64,000 bases of DNA from an uncultured Erysipelotrichaceae bacterium (GCA_900316365.1 ONCO01000004.1:1-64000), one strand, 5' to 3'. Positions 34,794 to 43,502 are shown, counted from the first letter of the stretch. The notes: a model not told the origin generated them from the letters alone. A program made the numbers and translations.

Positions 34794-36369
34794 ATTCATC
34801 TTGGAATAAGGTCATGAAATTATGGCCCGCGAAAATCTCATAAACGGAACCGCCATTCGCGACGAATTCGTTATTCGACAAGACGTAGAATGTCTGGTAA
34901 TAAATTTTGAAAGTGAATCTGGCCTGCTGGATCCTCTCCGTCACACTAAGGCTTCCCGTCAAACTAAAGCGGCTGTCGCTTAAATCCATGGTACCAACGA
35001 TGGATTGGTCTTCTGAAACAGATGAGAATTTGACCTTCTTAGCCTTGTCTTTCCTAAACGCGAAAGACCGATCGTCACTTTGTCCAAAGGGAATAACGCC
35101 TCTGATGTCGTACCAGTAGCGGCCCACCTGGAAGAATCTGGAGATGGTTCTAAAAGTGATTTCGCCGCCAGTCGTTATAAGGGTGATTTCCCTCATCGTC
35201 GGGTAGGCTGAATGATCCGTCAATAATTGGAAATCATCAACGCTTACCTTATAAGCCGGTCGATCAACAAAGGCGAGGAAGTCATCGATATCAGCTTTAT
35301 CTTTATAGACGGAAAGATCCCTTATCGCCCCTAATTCTTCCGCGGTGCTTAGGACATCCACTTCCATCGAAGAAATCCTGTTGGAATACGGCAAATCCAT
35401 GATGCTCTTCAAAGAAGTGGTTTTGCCCATCCTAGAAACGTGGAAGACGAGCCTTTTGGAGATATCTGAATAGCCCACATCGAGCGCAATATCTATTTCC
35501 ACCTTCTCGGGGAAAAAGAGACTGTATCGCTGAGAGTTTTCCTCCATAGACGCTCCTTCGATGTAAACGCGGCCGTTGTTGGAAGTTAAGGAGAAAGGTG
35601 TCCGAGTGATGTAATTCGTCCCCAAATCGCCCAGATCGATATACAAGAAGTAGGTTGTGACGCAATCAACGTAGAAATGATAAGCGCCTCCCGACTCGAA
35701 GACAGTCAGCTGCTCGCCACTCCCACTCGCGTCGGTGACTTTAAATTGGCCGAAGCCATCGATGTCCATGGTCCTTTGCCAATCAACATAGATGCCTTTG
35801 TAACGGCCATGGAGGATTTTGCCGCGGTTGACGACTGAATCGCGGTTATAAGCGTATCTTTGCCAAAGGTAGAGGCCGTCATCTTCAAGAGTCAGCTCAT
35901 AGTTAAAAAGACGAGCTTCATATGCGCTGAAAGATTGCCTCGTATTATAGAGGTCATAAACGTAGACATACTCGCAACCATATTCATCATCGGCCGTATC
36001 GACGAGGCAGAAATCTCTATGCCCGTCATTGTCGACGTCATAGATGTAGAGGGCCTCCGCTTTGGCGACGACATCGCGACCTTTCCAGCTGATATTCCCT
36101 TCCGCATCCGCGATGAATAGTTCGCTCCCGAACTCCTCGAGGCTGAACTTGAAGGCCCGAGGGTCGCTTCCGATCAATTTGTCGTAGACCCTAAACGGCT
36201 TCTTCCTCCTGTCCGGCTCGCTTTCGTCCAAGGAGCCAATGCTGCTGGTGGGCCTGGACACCTTGCTGCTATGGGCAGCGGGCCCGGACGAAGTAAAAGA
36301 ACCCGTTCCGCAGGAAGAGAGGATCAGAAGGAAAGCCGAAAAGAGAGAAAACTTCAGTTTTGACACCAC
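34792..36369 (-). CDS. Hypothetical lipoprotein, FG-GAP-like segment
   Basis: 525 residues starting with GTG (36369 or 36366). Signal peptide with lipobox LSSC, Ser/Pro linker, then a segment YDVDNDGHRDFCLVDTADDEYG (key residues D-x-D-x-D-G-x-x-D) like the calcium-binding loops of FG-GAP repeats. The rest is beta-rich without recognised motifs. TATAAC lies 3-6 nt upstream of the GTG codons, so it may be leaderless. The gene lies between two identical copies of a terminator, one of which belongs to tRNA-Lys, suggesting insertion. Confidence 0.65.
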   Translation of the reverse strand: MVSKLKFSLFSAFLLILSSCGTGSFTSSGPAAHSSKVSRPTSSIGSLDESEPDRRKKPFRVYDKLIGSDPRAFKFSLEEFGSELFIADAEGNISWKGRDVVAKAEALYIYDVDNDGHRDFCLVDTADDEYGCEYVYVYDLYNTRQSFSAYEARLFNYELTLEDDGLYLWQRYAYNRDSVVNRGKILHGRYKGIYVDWQRTMDIDGFGQFKVTDASGSGEQLTVFESGGAYHFYVDCVTTYFLYIDLGDLGTNYITRTPFSLTSNNGRVYIEGASMEENSQRYSLFFPEKVEIDIALDVGYSDISKRLVFHVSRMGKTTSLKSIMDLPYSNRISSMEVDVLSTAEELGAIRDLSVYKDKADIDDFLAFVDRPAYKVSVDDFQLLTDHSAYPTMREITLITTGGEITFRTISRFFQVGRYWYDIRGVIPFGQSDDRSFAFRKDKAKKVKFSSVSEDQSIVGTMDLSDSRFSLTGSLSVTERIQQARFTFKIYYQTFYVLSNNEFVANGGSVYEIFAGHNFMTLFQDE

Positions 36370-36495
36370 ATAGTTATATCACACTTAATGAACAAATTGG
36401 CTCCGATTTCAGAAAAATCACCTAGGAACCGCTTCTGGATGAATTTTTATTGCATTGCCTGTTCTATCTTCGTGATTCCCTTGGCCAAATAAAGC

Positions 36496-36523
36496 AAAAA
36501 GCACAATCATTTCTGACTGTGCT
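36496..36523 (-). terminator. Terminator of tRNA-Lys (duplicate copy 2)
   Basis: Identical 28-bp hairpin-forming sequence to 34766-34793, placed 12 nt after the tRNA-Lys 3' end, with a T-rich tail in the minus direction. Confidence 0.8.
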
Positions 36524-36534
36524 TTCATTTTCGA

Positions 36535-36610
<76 letters not shown>

Positions 36611-36636
36611 ATTGGCGCTTTTTTTAGCGCTTGCAT

Positions 36637-36665
36637 ATTCTATAACTAGGGAAAGCGTAACGCAA
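36637..36665 (-). promoter_or_regulatory. tRNA-Lys promoter
   Basis: Minus-strand TTGCGT (36660-36665), 17-nt spacer, TAGAAT (36637-36642), about 27 nt upstream of the tRNA. A small GCGCTAAAAAAAGCGC hairpin lies in between. Confidence 0.7.
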
Positions 36666-36702
36666 CCATTAAATTCTTCGTTTATCAAAAGGTGGTTTTC
36701 TA

Positions 36703-36852
36703 TTGATTGTTGAAGGCCTTTCGGCGCCATACCGCAGCTATAGATCAGTTAGCATAAAAGGCAGTGAAGCAATAAATGAAGCAATAGATGAAGCAGATAA
36801 TGAAGCAATAGATGAAGCAGATAATGAAGCAGATAATTGTTGTCTTAAATAA
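36703..36852 (+). CDS. Possible 49-residue protein built on tetrapeptide repeats
   Basis: A plus-strand frame starts with TTG at 36703, preceded by AGGTGG at 7-9 nt spacing, and ends at TAA 36850-36852. The first 21 residues are MIVEGLSAPYRSYRSVSIKG plus S, then six tetrapeptides of the type EAIN, EAID and EADN, then CCLK. Repeat number and phase preserve the frame. No clear promoter is seen. It may be a real small acidic protein or the relic of a gene with such linkers; Asn-Glu-Ala-Ile repeats occur in linkers of some Schlafen-type (AAA_4) regulators, which is only a resemblance. Confidence 0.35.
   Translation: MIVEGLSAPYRSYRSVSIKGSEAINEAIDEADNEAIDEADNEADNCCLK
36766..36837 (+). repeat. Six tandem 12-bp repeats
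   Basis: Units of 12 bp beginning GAAGCA: two variants, GAAGCAATARAT and GAAGCAGATAAT, arranged as A-A-B-A-B-B. The same TGAAGCAATA core recurs at 36938-36948 and inverted at 36914-36924. Confidence 0.95.
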
Positions 36853-36913
36853 CCACTAAAAACGTGACTACATCAATCTTTTTTCCCATAACAACGGTCT
36901 AAAGATAATTATC

Positions 36914-36948
36914 TTATTGCTTCACATAAGCCAAAAATGAAGCAATAA
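36914..36948. repeat. Perfect 11-bp inverted repeat carrying the tandem-repeat core
   Basis: TTATTGCTTCA (36914-36924) and TGAAGCAATAA (36938-36948) with a 13-nt loop. A further 12-bp palindrome AGATAATTATCT overlaps its left edge (36903-36914). No T run follows on the plus strand. Confidence 0.85.
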
Positions 36949-36972
36949 AAGCACCAAAAAGAAAATAAGATC

Positions 36973-37018
36973 TACCCCCGTAAAAGGGGCCGAAGCTGGA
37001 GCCATTCCTACGGGGGTA
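36973..37018 (-). terminator. Likely structured terminator of pncB
   Basis: Perfect 10-bp arms TACCCCCGTA (36973-36982) and TACGGGGGTA (37009-37018) with a 26-nt GC-rich loop that can itself fold. T-rich sequence follows in the minus direction, 20 nt after the pncB stop. The long loop is unusual for a simple terminator. Confidence 0.55.
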
Positions 37019-37038
37019 AACCTTATTTCATAGCAATA

Positions 37039-38244
37039 TTATCTGCCTTTTTCCTTTTCTCTTTGGAGACGGAAATCGATCGAGCGTTTTAGATACTTGA
37101 GGTATTCCTCATCATCGCTCATGGTCTTGCCGGAGGCGTCGCTGACTTTGGCAACAGGTCTGCCATTGACGTATTGGAGCTTGATGACGATGTTTAGGGC
37201 TTCCTCGTCCGTATCATTGGAGACGAAGGTGCCGATGCCAAAGGCCACGCGGCACTCATCCTTATAACGGTCATAGATTTCCTGGGCCTTATCGAAATTC
37301 AAAGAATCGGAGAAGAGAAGCGTCTTAGTCTTTGGGTCAACGCCATAGGAACGGTAATGGGCGAGGATCTTGTCGGCCCAGACGAATGGATCGCCGGAGT
37401 CATGACGGACGCCGGTGTAGTTATTGACCATCGCGCGATCGAAGTCGCGGAGGAACAAGTCGGTGGTTAAGGTATCGGTTAAGGCCGTACCGTTATCGCC
37501 CCTATATTCGTCATACCAATCGCGCATCGCGTAATGGTTGGTATAAGCGAGAGGAATCGAATCAATGCCCTGATACATCTGGACGTATTCATGGGCATAG
37601 GTGCCGATCGGAGTGAGGTTATACTTCATGGCCAAATAGACGTTGGAAGTGCCGATGCAGTTCTTGGTCTGATGAGCGAAGACCTCCACCACATGATCCT
37701 GCCATTCCCTGGAAAGTCTTCTGCGGCAGCCGAATTCGGCGAATTTAAAGGTGTATTTTCCGGAATTGAAGTCAGCGACCTTCTGCTGAAGTTTGGCCTC
37801 CGCCTCTTTGACTAATTCATCGTAGTTATAGGCGAAACGGAAATAGACCTCATTGACGATCTCAAGGAGGTAAATCTCAAATTGCATCGCCGAGAATAGA
37901 GGTCCTTTGACGACAAGGTGCAATTGGCCATCCGGCTGAAGCGAAACATTAACGTAATCGCGAATCGGCCTCCATAAACGGAGGAATTCGACATAGTCAG
38001 GTTTGATGAAGCGGATAGAACGGAGGTAATTGAGTTCCTGCTTGTTGAATTTGAGGGAGCAGAGATGGTCGATCTGCTGGATGATCTCCTGAACCATCTC
38101 ATCCGTGAACTTAATGCCCTCGTTGCGGCATTTGAAATGATATTCGCCAACCAGGTCGGTGTGCTTATGGAAAATGACCTGGTCCATGTTGAATTTATAG
38201 AGGTCTGTATCAAGTAAGGATTGAATGATCGGTTCTAGTTTCAT
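37039..38244 (-). CDS. pncB: Nicotinate phosphoribosyltransferase
   Basis: Converts nicotinate and PRPP to nicotinate mononucleotide in NAD salvage. 401 residues with the family start SLLDTDLYKFNMDQ, FAEFGCRRRLSREWQ (catalytic/substrate loop), IGTSNVYLA, and GVRHDSGDPFVWADK for phosphate binding. Start at 38244 with AGGGGAAA upstream, immediately after nadE (2-nt gap). The absence of de novo NAD genes nearby fits dependence on external nicotinate, but the rest of the genome is not visible. Confidence 0.96.
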   Translation of the reverse strand: MKLEPIIQSLLDTDLYKFNMDQVIFHKHTDLVGEYHFKCRNEGIKFTDEMVQEIIQQIDHLCSLKFNKQELNYLRSIRFIKPDYVEFLRLWRPIRDYVNVSLQPDGQLHLVVKGPLFSAMQFEIYLLEIVNEVYFRFAYNYDELVKEAEAKLQQKVADFNSGKYTFKFAEFGCRRRLSREWQDHVVEVFAHQTKNCIGTSNVYLAMKYNLTPIGTYAHEYVQMYQGIDSIPLAYTNHYAMRDWYDEYRGDNGTALTDTLTTDLFLRDFDRAMVNNYTGVRHDSGDPFVWADKILAHYRSYGVDPKTKTLLFSDSLNFDKAQEIYDRYKDECRVAFGIGTFVSNDTDEEALNIVIKLQYVNGRPVAKVSDASGKTMSDDEEYLKYLKRSIDFRLQREKEKGR

Positions 38245-38246
38245 AA

Positions 38247-38978
38247 CTATTTCCCCTGTTTATAGGACGGCATAAGCTGGAGTTTGTGGAGATTGAGCTT
38301 ATGCATTCTGTCGATTTTGGCCTTGATGGCTTCATCTTCGATAACTCCGGTGCGGATATATTTATCGAGCATTTCGTAGGTAAAGCCTAACTTCTCCTCG
38401 TCGCTCTTGCCGGACATGCCGTCTTCCGGAATCTTTTCAACGAAACGGGCCGGGAGCCCTAATTCCCTTCCGAGTTCGCGGACTTCGGTCTTGGTGAAGT
38501 CACTTAAAGGAGAGAAGTCCCCTGCCGCATCACCGAATTTGGTGCTGTAACCGACATAGTCCTCGGAGAGGTTGCAGGTATTGGCGACGCGCCCGCCGTA
38601 AATCGCGGAGATGCCATAAAGAGTGGCCATGCGGATACGCGCTGGCGTATTGGTCCTATAGACATCGTAGTCGTTCGGATCCAAAGCAAGCTTCGCTTTG
38701 AATTCCTCACGTAAGGCATCAACTGGGCCTTTGATATTGATCTCATGGTGCTTAATGCCCAAGAGTTCTACTAAGGAGCGGGAAACATCGATATCGTGCT
38801 GATCGCCATTCGGCATAAGGACGCCGATGACGTTCTCCTTTCCTAATGCCTTGACGAGCAAAGCGGCGACGACAGAGCTGTCAGTGCCGCCGGAGATGCC
38901 GATAACGGCCTTGCAGCCTTTGCCATTCTCCTCGAAGTAGTTGCGAATCCACGCGACGACGTTTTCAACATGATCCAT
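38247..38978 (-). CDS. nadE: NAD synthetase (ammonia-dependent)
   Basis: Adenylates and amidates nicotinate adenine dinucleotide to NAD. 243 residues with the PP-loop SGGTDSSVVAALL, NTPARIRMATLY, and TCNLSEDYVGYSTKFGDAAGDFSPL. No N-terminal glutaminase domain, so ammonia is the nitrogen donor. ATG at 38978 is chosen; the longer frame begins with TTG. Forms an operon with pncB. Confidence 0.95.
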   Translation of the reverse strand: MDHVENVVAWIRNYFEENGKGCKAVIGISGGTDSSVVAALLVKALGKENVIGVLMPNGDQHDIDVSRSLVELLGIKHHEINIKGPVDALREEFKAKLALDPNDYDVYRTNTPARIRMATLYGISAIYGGRVANTCNLSEDYVGYSTKFGDAAGDFSPLSDFTKTEVRELGRELGLPARFVEKIPEDGMSGKSDEEKLGFTYEMLDKYIRTGVIEDEAIKAKIDRMHKLNLHKLQLMPSYKQGK

Positions 38979-39009
38979 AGGAGTACCCCCCAAAATAATA
39001 AACCTTTTA

Positions 39010-40122
39010 TTAGATATCGGCGCTCAAAGAGAAGTCGCCCTTATTGATCCAGCCAAACTTACGGAATAAGAGATCTAAGCCGAAGACGAGCGCGATCGGG
39101 GCGATAATGCAGACTAGGATCACCAACACCCAGGTGATTCCGGAACCCCAGCCGACGACACCGAAGAGGTTGAGCGGGCCGACGAGGCCTGAGGTGCCCA
39201 TACCAGCGGAGACGGAAAGGGCCGAAATGGAATAACCCTCAGCCAAAGACTTCATCGGGAAGAGAAGGGCGAACGGACCAAGGATAGCGCTAGCGATGAT
39301 GGTAGGAAGCCAAACGATAGGCTTGCGGATGATGTTCTTGAATTGGAGCATGGAAGTGCCCAAGCCAACGGCCAAGACGCTGCCCCACTTATTGTCGTGA
39401 GCGGTGTGGACTGCAAAGCCGAGCATCTGAGTGCAGCAACCGATTAAAGCCGCAGCGGCTGCGAATGGGACCTTACCAATCGCAATGGCGAGGCAAATGG
39501 CAACGCTGGAAATTGGCGCGGTCAAAGCCATGCCAACCAAAACCGAGATGATGATGCACATAAGGAACGGAACGGCATCAAAGGAGATACGGACGAGTTC
39601 GCCGATGCCGACGGTGACGAAATGGACCCATTCGGCAAGGAGGAAGGAATAAAGAATCGCGGCCACGATGCCGACAAACGGGATGAGAATCAGATCGACA
39701 GGCGTTTTCTTCCTCATAAGCGCCTTAACGACCAAAATAGCGACGACAACCGCTAAATAGCAGGAAAGAGGATCCTTAATAAGAGTCGCTTTCCATTGAT
39801 TTTCTCCGTCGCTCGAAAGCCACATAAAGGCATAGTTGCCAATCGCGCCAGCGGAGGCGGCCATAACGAGGGATACCCCCTCCATCTTTAAGCTGATTGC
39901 AACGCCTAAGCCGATGCCGGCGCCCATAAGGCCAGAAACGATACCGGACCAGACTCCAATCTGCTCCATGCCAGGGATCTTTGCGAAAAGATCGATGATG
40001 GTACCGATGATTAAAGTACCAAACAAACCAATGGCCATGCCGTTGGTAGTTTTCATTATCCAGTTTTTCGCGGATGTCAGCTTCTCCTTGAAGCCGTTAG
40101 TTTTTACATTTTCGTTTTCCAT
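39010..40122 (-). CDS. PfoR-like / PTS EIIC-type membrane protein
   Basis: 370 residues with about ten membrane segments. Gly-rich pattern GLMGAGIGLGVAISLKMEGVSLVMAASAGAIGNYAFM and SVAICLAIAIGKVPFAAAAALIGCCTQMLGFAV match the PTS_EIIC_2 (PfoR) family, which lacks separate PTS phosphorylation domains; substrate unknown. TATAGT lies 8 nt before the ATG with no Shine-Dalgarno site, so a leaderless mRNA is possible. It is upstream of nadE-pncB by about 30 nt and may be co-transcribed. Confidence 0.82.
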   Translation of the reverse strand: MENENVKTNGFKEKLTSAKNWIMKTTNGMAIGLFGTLIIGTIIDLFAKIPGMEQIGVWSGIVSGLMGAGIGLGVAISLKMEGVSLVMAASAGAIGNYAFMWLSSDGENQWKATLIKDPLSCYLAVVVAILVVKALMRKKTPVDLILIPFVGIVAAILYSFLLAEWVHFVTVGIGELVRISFDAVPFLMCIIISVLVGMALTAPISSVAICLAIAIGKVPFAAAAALIGCCTQMLGFAVHTAHDNKWGSVLAVGLGTSMLQFKNIIRKPIVWLPTIIASAILGPFALLFPMKSLAEGYSISALSVSAGMGTSGLVGPLNLFGVVGWGSGITWVLVILVCIIAPIALVFGLDLLFRKFGWINKGDFSLSADI

Positions 40123-40265
40123 ATGGCGAAACTATATAACACGCACGGGCGCGATGAAAAGAACGATTTTTCCTAAATCAGTATTTAAAGGAAAACGAAA
40201 GAGGCGCCCTTCGATGTCGACAAAAATCTCAGTACTGAGGAAATATATGGAGGCTATAAAGCCTT

Positions 40266-41435
40266 TTAGGATTGCTGGTCTTGCTCAGCTTCTTTGTCTT
40301 TGGCTTCGACGTCCACTACTTTCGTTTCATCGACGTCGGTCTTTTCGGACTCTTCTTCCTTCTTTTCTTCAGGCGCGCAGCCCCAGGAAGAAATGCTCTT
40401 ATCGATGACGATCGTGCCGGCAAGGCGGTCTTCTAAAGCCTGGCCGTTCTTATTGACCATAAGGGTCATCATATCAATGGCTACGAAGAGGAAGACGGCC
40501 ATGAAGACCATGCCCACGTCTAAAGGCAAGAGGAAGGCCGCAGGGATAATGACGAAGATTAAGCCGTGGACCGCCACCTGCCATCTCTTAACCGCGCTCT
40601 CATCCTTAGAGAGGAGGCAGAGATGGAGAATACGTTTTCCAAGTGTCTCGCCGTCTTTCTTAAATAAAGGAATGATGACGAAGAAGACGAGAGGCGGGAT
40701 TAACAAGGTTGGGACTTCCGCGAGCGTAAATACCGTCTTGGCATCGCCATAGAAGGTCTGGTAAGTCTCGCTTTCGACAACCAGCAAAGCCGCTTTGTAA
40801 TATAAGCATTCGGCCGAAGTATCTTCGTAATAAAGCTTATAGAGAGCTTTCGCGGTGGCTTCTTTCTTCTCATCATTAGCCAAATCCGCCTCAACGCTAG
40901 GAAGAAGGATAGGTCTAACGTTTAAAGAAAGGTTATCGGACTCATCCTTGCCTGGCTGGTAATACTGATTGCCATAGAGGCCATTCTCATCGGCCGTAAG
41001 GGATAAGCCCAACCACTCATTATTAAAATAAGATAGGTTGTACTTCTCGCTGTCCTTGATGTCATAGCCATATTCCGGGACGGAAGGCATGAAGGTGGAG
41101 AAGAAATAGACTAAATCATCCTCGTAGTTCTTATAGCCGAATGTCCCGTCGGAATTGACCGCGTTATATTCGTTATCCGCTTTCGGGAGATGGAATTCGA
41201 CGGCGGTATATTGTCCCTCGCTATATTGCGACGGCGTCGCTTTCGCTAAACCAGAACGCTCCAACATCAAGAAGGCATTGGAGATATTTTCATAATAATG
41301 CCCCTGCTCCATGATCGCTCTTTCGCCAAGAAAGAGGAAAATAAGAAGACCTAAGACGATTGATATGCCCGCGTCGATGGCGAAAGCGCCTAATCTTTTC
41401 GCGTTGCTCGCATGTTTAACTGCTGTCTCTGACAT
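40266..41435 (-). CDS. RDD-like membrane protein with long extracytoplasmic loop (3)
   Basis: 389 residues. The start NAKRLGAFAIDAGISIVLGLLIFLF carries the Arg...Asp signature of RDD proteins; a polar loop of about 180 residues follows, then KKDGETLGKRILHLCLLSKDE and the terminal DRLAGTIVIDK typical of the family. The last 35 residues are acidic (Glu/Asp/Lys rich). Ribosome site AGGAGG lies upstream. Third member of the family represented at 31076-33314. Confidence 0.78.
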   Translation of the reverse strand: MSETAVKHASNAKRLGAFAIDAGISIVLGLLIFLFLGERAIMEQGHYYENISNAFLMLERSGLAKATPSQYSEGQYTAVEFHLPKADNEYNAVNSDGTFGYKNYEDDLVYFFSTFMPSVPEYGYDIKDSEKYNLSYFNNEWLGLSLTADENGLYGNQYYQPGKDESDNLSLNVRPILLPSVEADLANDEKKEATAKALYKLYYEDTSAECLYYKAALLVVESETYQTFYGDAKTVFTLAEVPTLLIPPLVFFVIIPLFKKDGETLGKRILHLCLLSKDESAVKRWQVAVHGLIFVIIPAAFLLPLDVGMVFMAVFLFVAIDMMTLMVNKNGQALEDRLAGTIVIDKSISSWGCAPEEKKEEESEKTDVDETKVVDVEAKDKEAEQDQQS

Positions 41436-41567
41436 TTTTCTACCTCCTAGAGGCTACCAAAAGAAAGAGTAGCAGTAATTAATGTCGCTGAGATAGTTTT
41501 TCTTTAAGAAAATGCCTATCGCTAGCAAAAAACCATTTGTGGTAAAAAGAAAACCGCCTCATAAGCG

Positions 41568-41620
41568 CGAAAAAGCCCCGAGCAGAGCTCGAGGCCAATT
41601 GTCAATTGCTTAAGAACTTC
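41568..41620 (-). repeat. Degenerate second copy of the tuf 3' end and terminator
   Basis: Minus-strand GAAGTTCTTAAG, then after a short gap a stem GCCTCGAGC / GCTCGGGGC with TTTTT. The same series (last tuf codons, then the same hairpin) occurs at 42211-42280. It now serves as the terminator of relE (stem 41575-41595). The stop-proximal 18 nt of the tuf copy are missing here. Confidence 0.75.
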
Positions 41621-41646
41621 TACTAGAGAGAATTCCAGAGCGAGCC

Positions 41647-41919
41647 TCACTTGTCGTAGACATCACGACGATGGCCGATTTTGATTACGAGAATCAAAAG
41701 AACGTTGTCGTGAATCTCGCAGAGCATTCGATAATCCCCGATGCGATAACGCCACTGACCCGAACGGTTCGCGACCAAAGGTTTTCCAAAAGACCTTGGG
41801 TCGGAGCAGTTCTCGAGGTGTTTGGCGATCCACGAGTCAATAAGCCGCAGCGTATAGCGATCTAGCTTTTTGAGTTCCTTAAGGGCCTCATCGCTAAATC
41901 GGATTTCCCACTTCTTCAT
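41647..41919 (-). CDS. RelE/ParE-family toxin
   Basis: 90 residues; mRNA-interferase type toxin of a type II pair. Family features: KWEIRFSDEALKELKKLDR at the N-terminus, WRYRIGDYRMLCEI in the central strand and IGHRRDVYDK at the C-terminus with the catalytic-type basic residues. Its ATG overlaps the antitoxin stop by four bases (ATGA). It is placed directly downstream of tuf on the same strand. Confidence 0.92.
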   Translation of the reverse strand: MKKWEIRFSDEALKELKKLDRYTLRLIDSWIAKHLENCSDPRSFGKPLVANRSGQWRYRIGDYRMLCEIHDNVLLILVIKIGHRRDVYDK

Positions 41920-42140
41920 TTTAGGCCGAGCTCTTTGCGAACTTCTTCGAGGGAATAACTCACAGGTTTTTCCTCGTAACGTTTCTTGGCGGATTCGAAC
42001 TCAGCGAGGTCGAATTCATCTTCAATGCGCTCGATGAGCGCGCGCTTCAAAGCGTCAGACATAGAAATGCCATGGATGGCGCAATAACTGCGGATAAGAC
42101 CAGATTCTTCTTCTGTAAGGCGAACGGATGTAACAGCCAT
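41916..42140 (-). CDS. RelB-type ribbon-helix-helix antitoxin
   Basis: 74 residues. N-terminal DNA-binding TSVRLTEEESGLIRSYCAIHGISMSDALKRALIERIED is typical of the DUF6290/RelB group; the acidic C-terminal half (FDLAEFESAKKRYEEKPVSYSLEEVRKEL) should wrap the toxin. AGGAGGG precedes the ATG. It lies in front of relE and behind a palindromic promoter. Confidence 0.92.
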   Translation of the reverse strand: MAVTSVRLTEEESGLIRSYCAIHGISMSDALKRALIERIEDEFDLAEFESAKKRYEEKPVSYSLEEVRKELGLK

Positions 42141-42154
42141 AATATTCCCTCCTT

Positions 42155-42188
42155 GACTACATTGTAGTCGTTTTTACTCAAGCGTCAA
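42155..42188 (-). promoter_or_regulatory. relBE promoter with palindrome over the -10 box
   Basis: Minus-strand TTGACG (42183-42188), 16-nt spacer, TACAAT (42161-42166). The 15-bp inverted repeat GACTAC-ATT-GTAGTC (42155-42169) covers the -10 box, as expected for RelB autoregulation. Confidence 0.75.
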
Positions 42189-42210
42189 TGAAAGATCATC
42201 ACCTCACGAC

Positions 42211-42238
42211 AAAAAAGCCCCGAGCGGAGCTCGAGGCT
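42211..42238 (-). terminator. Terminator of tuf
   Basis: Stem AGCCTCGAGC / GCTCGGGGCT with a TCC loop, followed by TTTTTT on the minus strand. Confidence 0.9.
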
Positions 42239-42260
42239 AATTTTGTTGGTTAATCCTTAA

Positions 42261-43454
42261 TTACTTAAGAACTTCGGCAACGGTGCCAGCGCCGACGGTT
42301 CTGCCACCTTCACGGATGGAGAACTTGGTGCCTTTTTCCATAGCGATTGGGTGGATAAGGTCAACGGTGAAGGTGACGTTATCGCCTGGCATAACCATGT
42401 CAGTGCCAGCTGGGAGCTGGATGTTACCGGTGATGTCGGTGGTACGGAAGAAGAACTGTGGACGATAGCCGTTGATGAAGGCGGTGTGACGGCCACCTTC
42501 TTCTTTGGTAAGGATGTAGACAGTCGCGGTGAACTTGTCGTGTGGGACGATGGATCCTGGCTTGGCAAGAACCTGGCCACGTTCGACCTGGTCATGGGTG
42601 ACACCACGGAGAAGAGCACCGATGTTGTCGCCGCCCTGCGCGTAGTCAAGGGTCTTACGGAACATTTCAAGACCAGTGACGACGGTCTTGATGGTTGGAC
42701 GGATACCGACGATTTCGGCTTCGTCATTGAGCTTGATGATACCACGCTCGACACGGCCGGTGACGACGGTGCCACGGCCAGAGATGGTCATGACGTCTTC
42801 GATTGGGAGAAGGAATGGTTTGTCGTCTTCACGAGCTGGGTCTGGGATGTAGGTGTCAAGGGCATCCATGAGTTCAAGGATTGGCTTGCAAGCAGGATCA
42901 TCGAGGGAAGTAGCTTCGGTAGCTTTGAGAGCGGAGCCACGGATGACTGGGGTCTCATCGCCTGGGAAGTTGTACTTGTTGAGAAGATCGCGGACGTCCA
43001 TTTCGACTAAGTCGATGAGTTCTGGGTCGTCGACCATATCGCACTTGTTGAGGAAGACGATGATCTGTGGAACACCGACCTGGCGAGCAAGTAAGACGTG
43101 CTCACGGGTCTGTGGCATAACGCCGTCAGTAGCAGCGACGACAAGGATCGCAGCGTCCATCTGAGCAGCGCCGGTGATCATGTTCTTGATGTAGTCAGCG
43201 TGCCCCGGGCAGTCGACGTGAGCATAGTGACGATGCTCGGTTTCGTACTCGACGTGAGCGGAGTTGATGGTGATACCACGAGCTCTTTCTTCTGGGGTAG
43301 CGTCGATGTTGGCATAAGCCATATCCTTGGCTAAGCCCTTCATCGCTAAGACGTGGGTGATACCAGAGGTAAGAGTGGTCTTGCCGTGGTCGACGTGGCC
43401 GATGGTGCCAACGTTGACGTGGACACGGTCACGGTTGAATTTTTCTTTTGCCAT
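42261..43454 (-). CDS. tuf: Elongation factor Tu
   Basis: GTPase that delivers aminoacyl-tRNA to the ribosome. 397 residues, normal length, with [10 protein letters not shown] (P-loop), the switch [25 protein letters not shown] and the C-terminal domain ending [11 protein letters not shown]. Its promoter TTGCTA (43526-43531)-17 nt-TATCAT (43503-43508) lies in the 100-nt gap after fusA, so it can be transcribed alone as well as with the str operon. Confidence 0.99.
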   Translation of the reverse strand: MAKEKFNRDRVHVNVGTIGHVDHGKTTLTSGITHVLAMKGLAKDMAYANIDATPEERARGITINSAHVEYETEHRHYAHVDCPGHADYIKNMITGAAQMDAAILVVAATDGVMPQTREHVLLARQVGVPQIIVFLNKCDMVDDPELIDLVEMDVRDLLNKYNFPGDETPVIRGSALKATEATSLDDPACKPILELMDALDTYIPDPAREDDKPFLLPIEDVMTISGRGTVVTGRVERGIIKLNDEAEIVGIRPTIKTVVTGLEMFRKTLDYAQGGDNIGALLRGVTHDQVERGQVLAKPGSIVPHDKFTATVYILTKEEGGRHTAFINGYRPQFFFRTTDITGNIQLPAGTDMVMPGDNVTFTVDLIHPIAMEKGTKFSIREGGRTVGAGTVAEVLK

Positions 43455-43502
43455 TTGTAGTTATCCTCCAATAAATGGTTTTCGAATGTTTTAGGCTTTC
43501 AA

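Noticed and set aside
36766-36837. Tandem 12-bp repeats considered as a CRISPR array
   Set aside because: Units are contiguous with no spacers and no cas genes are nearby.
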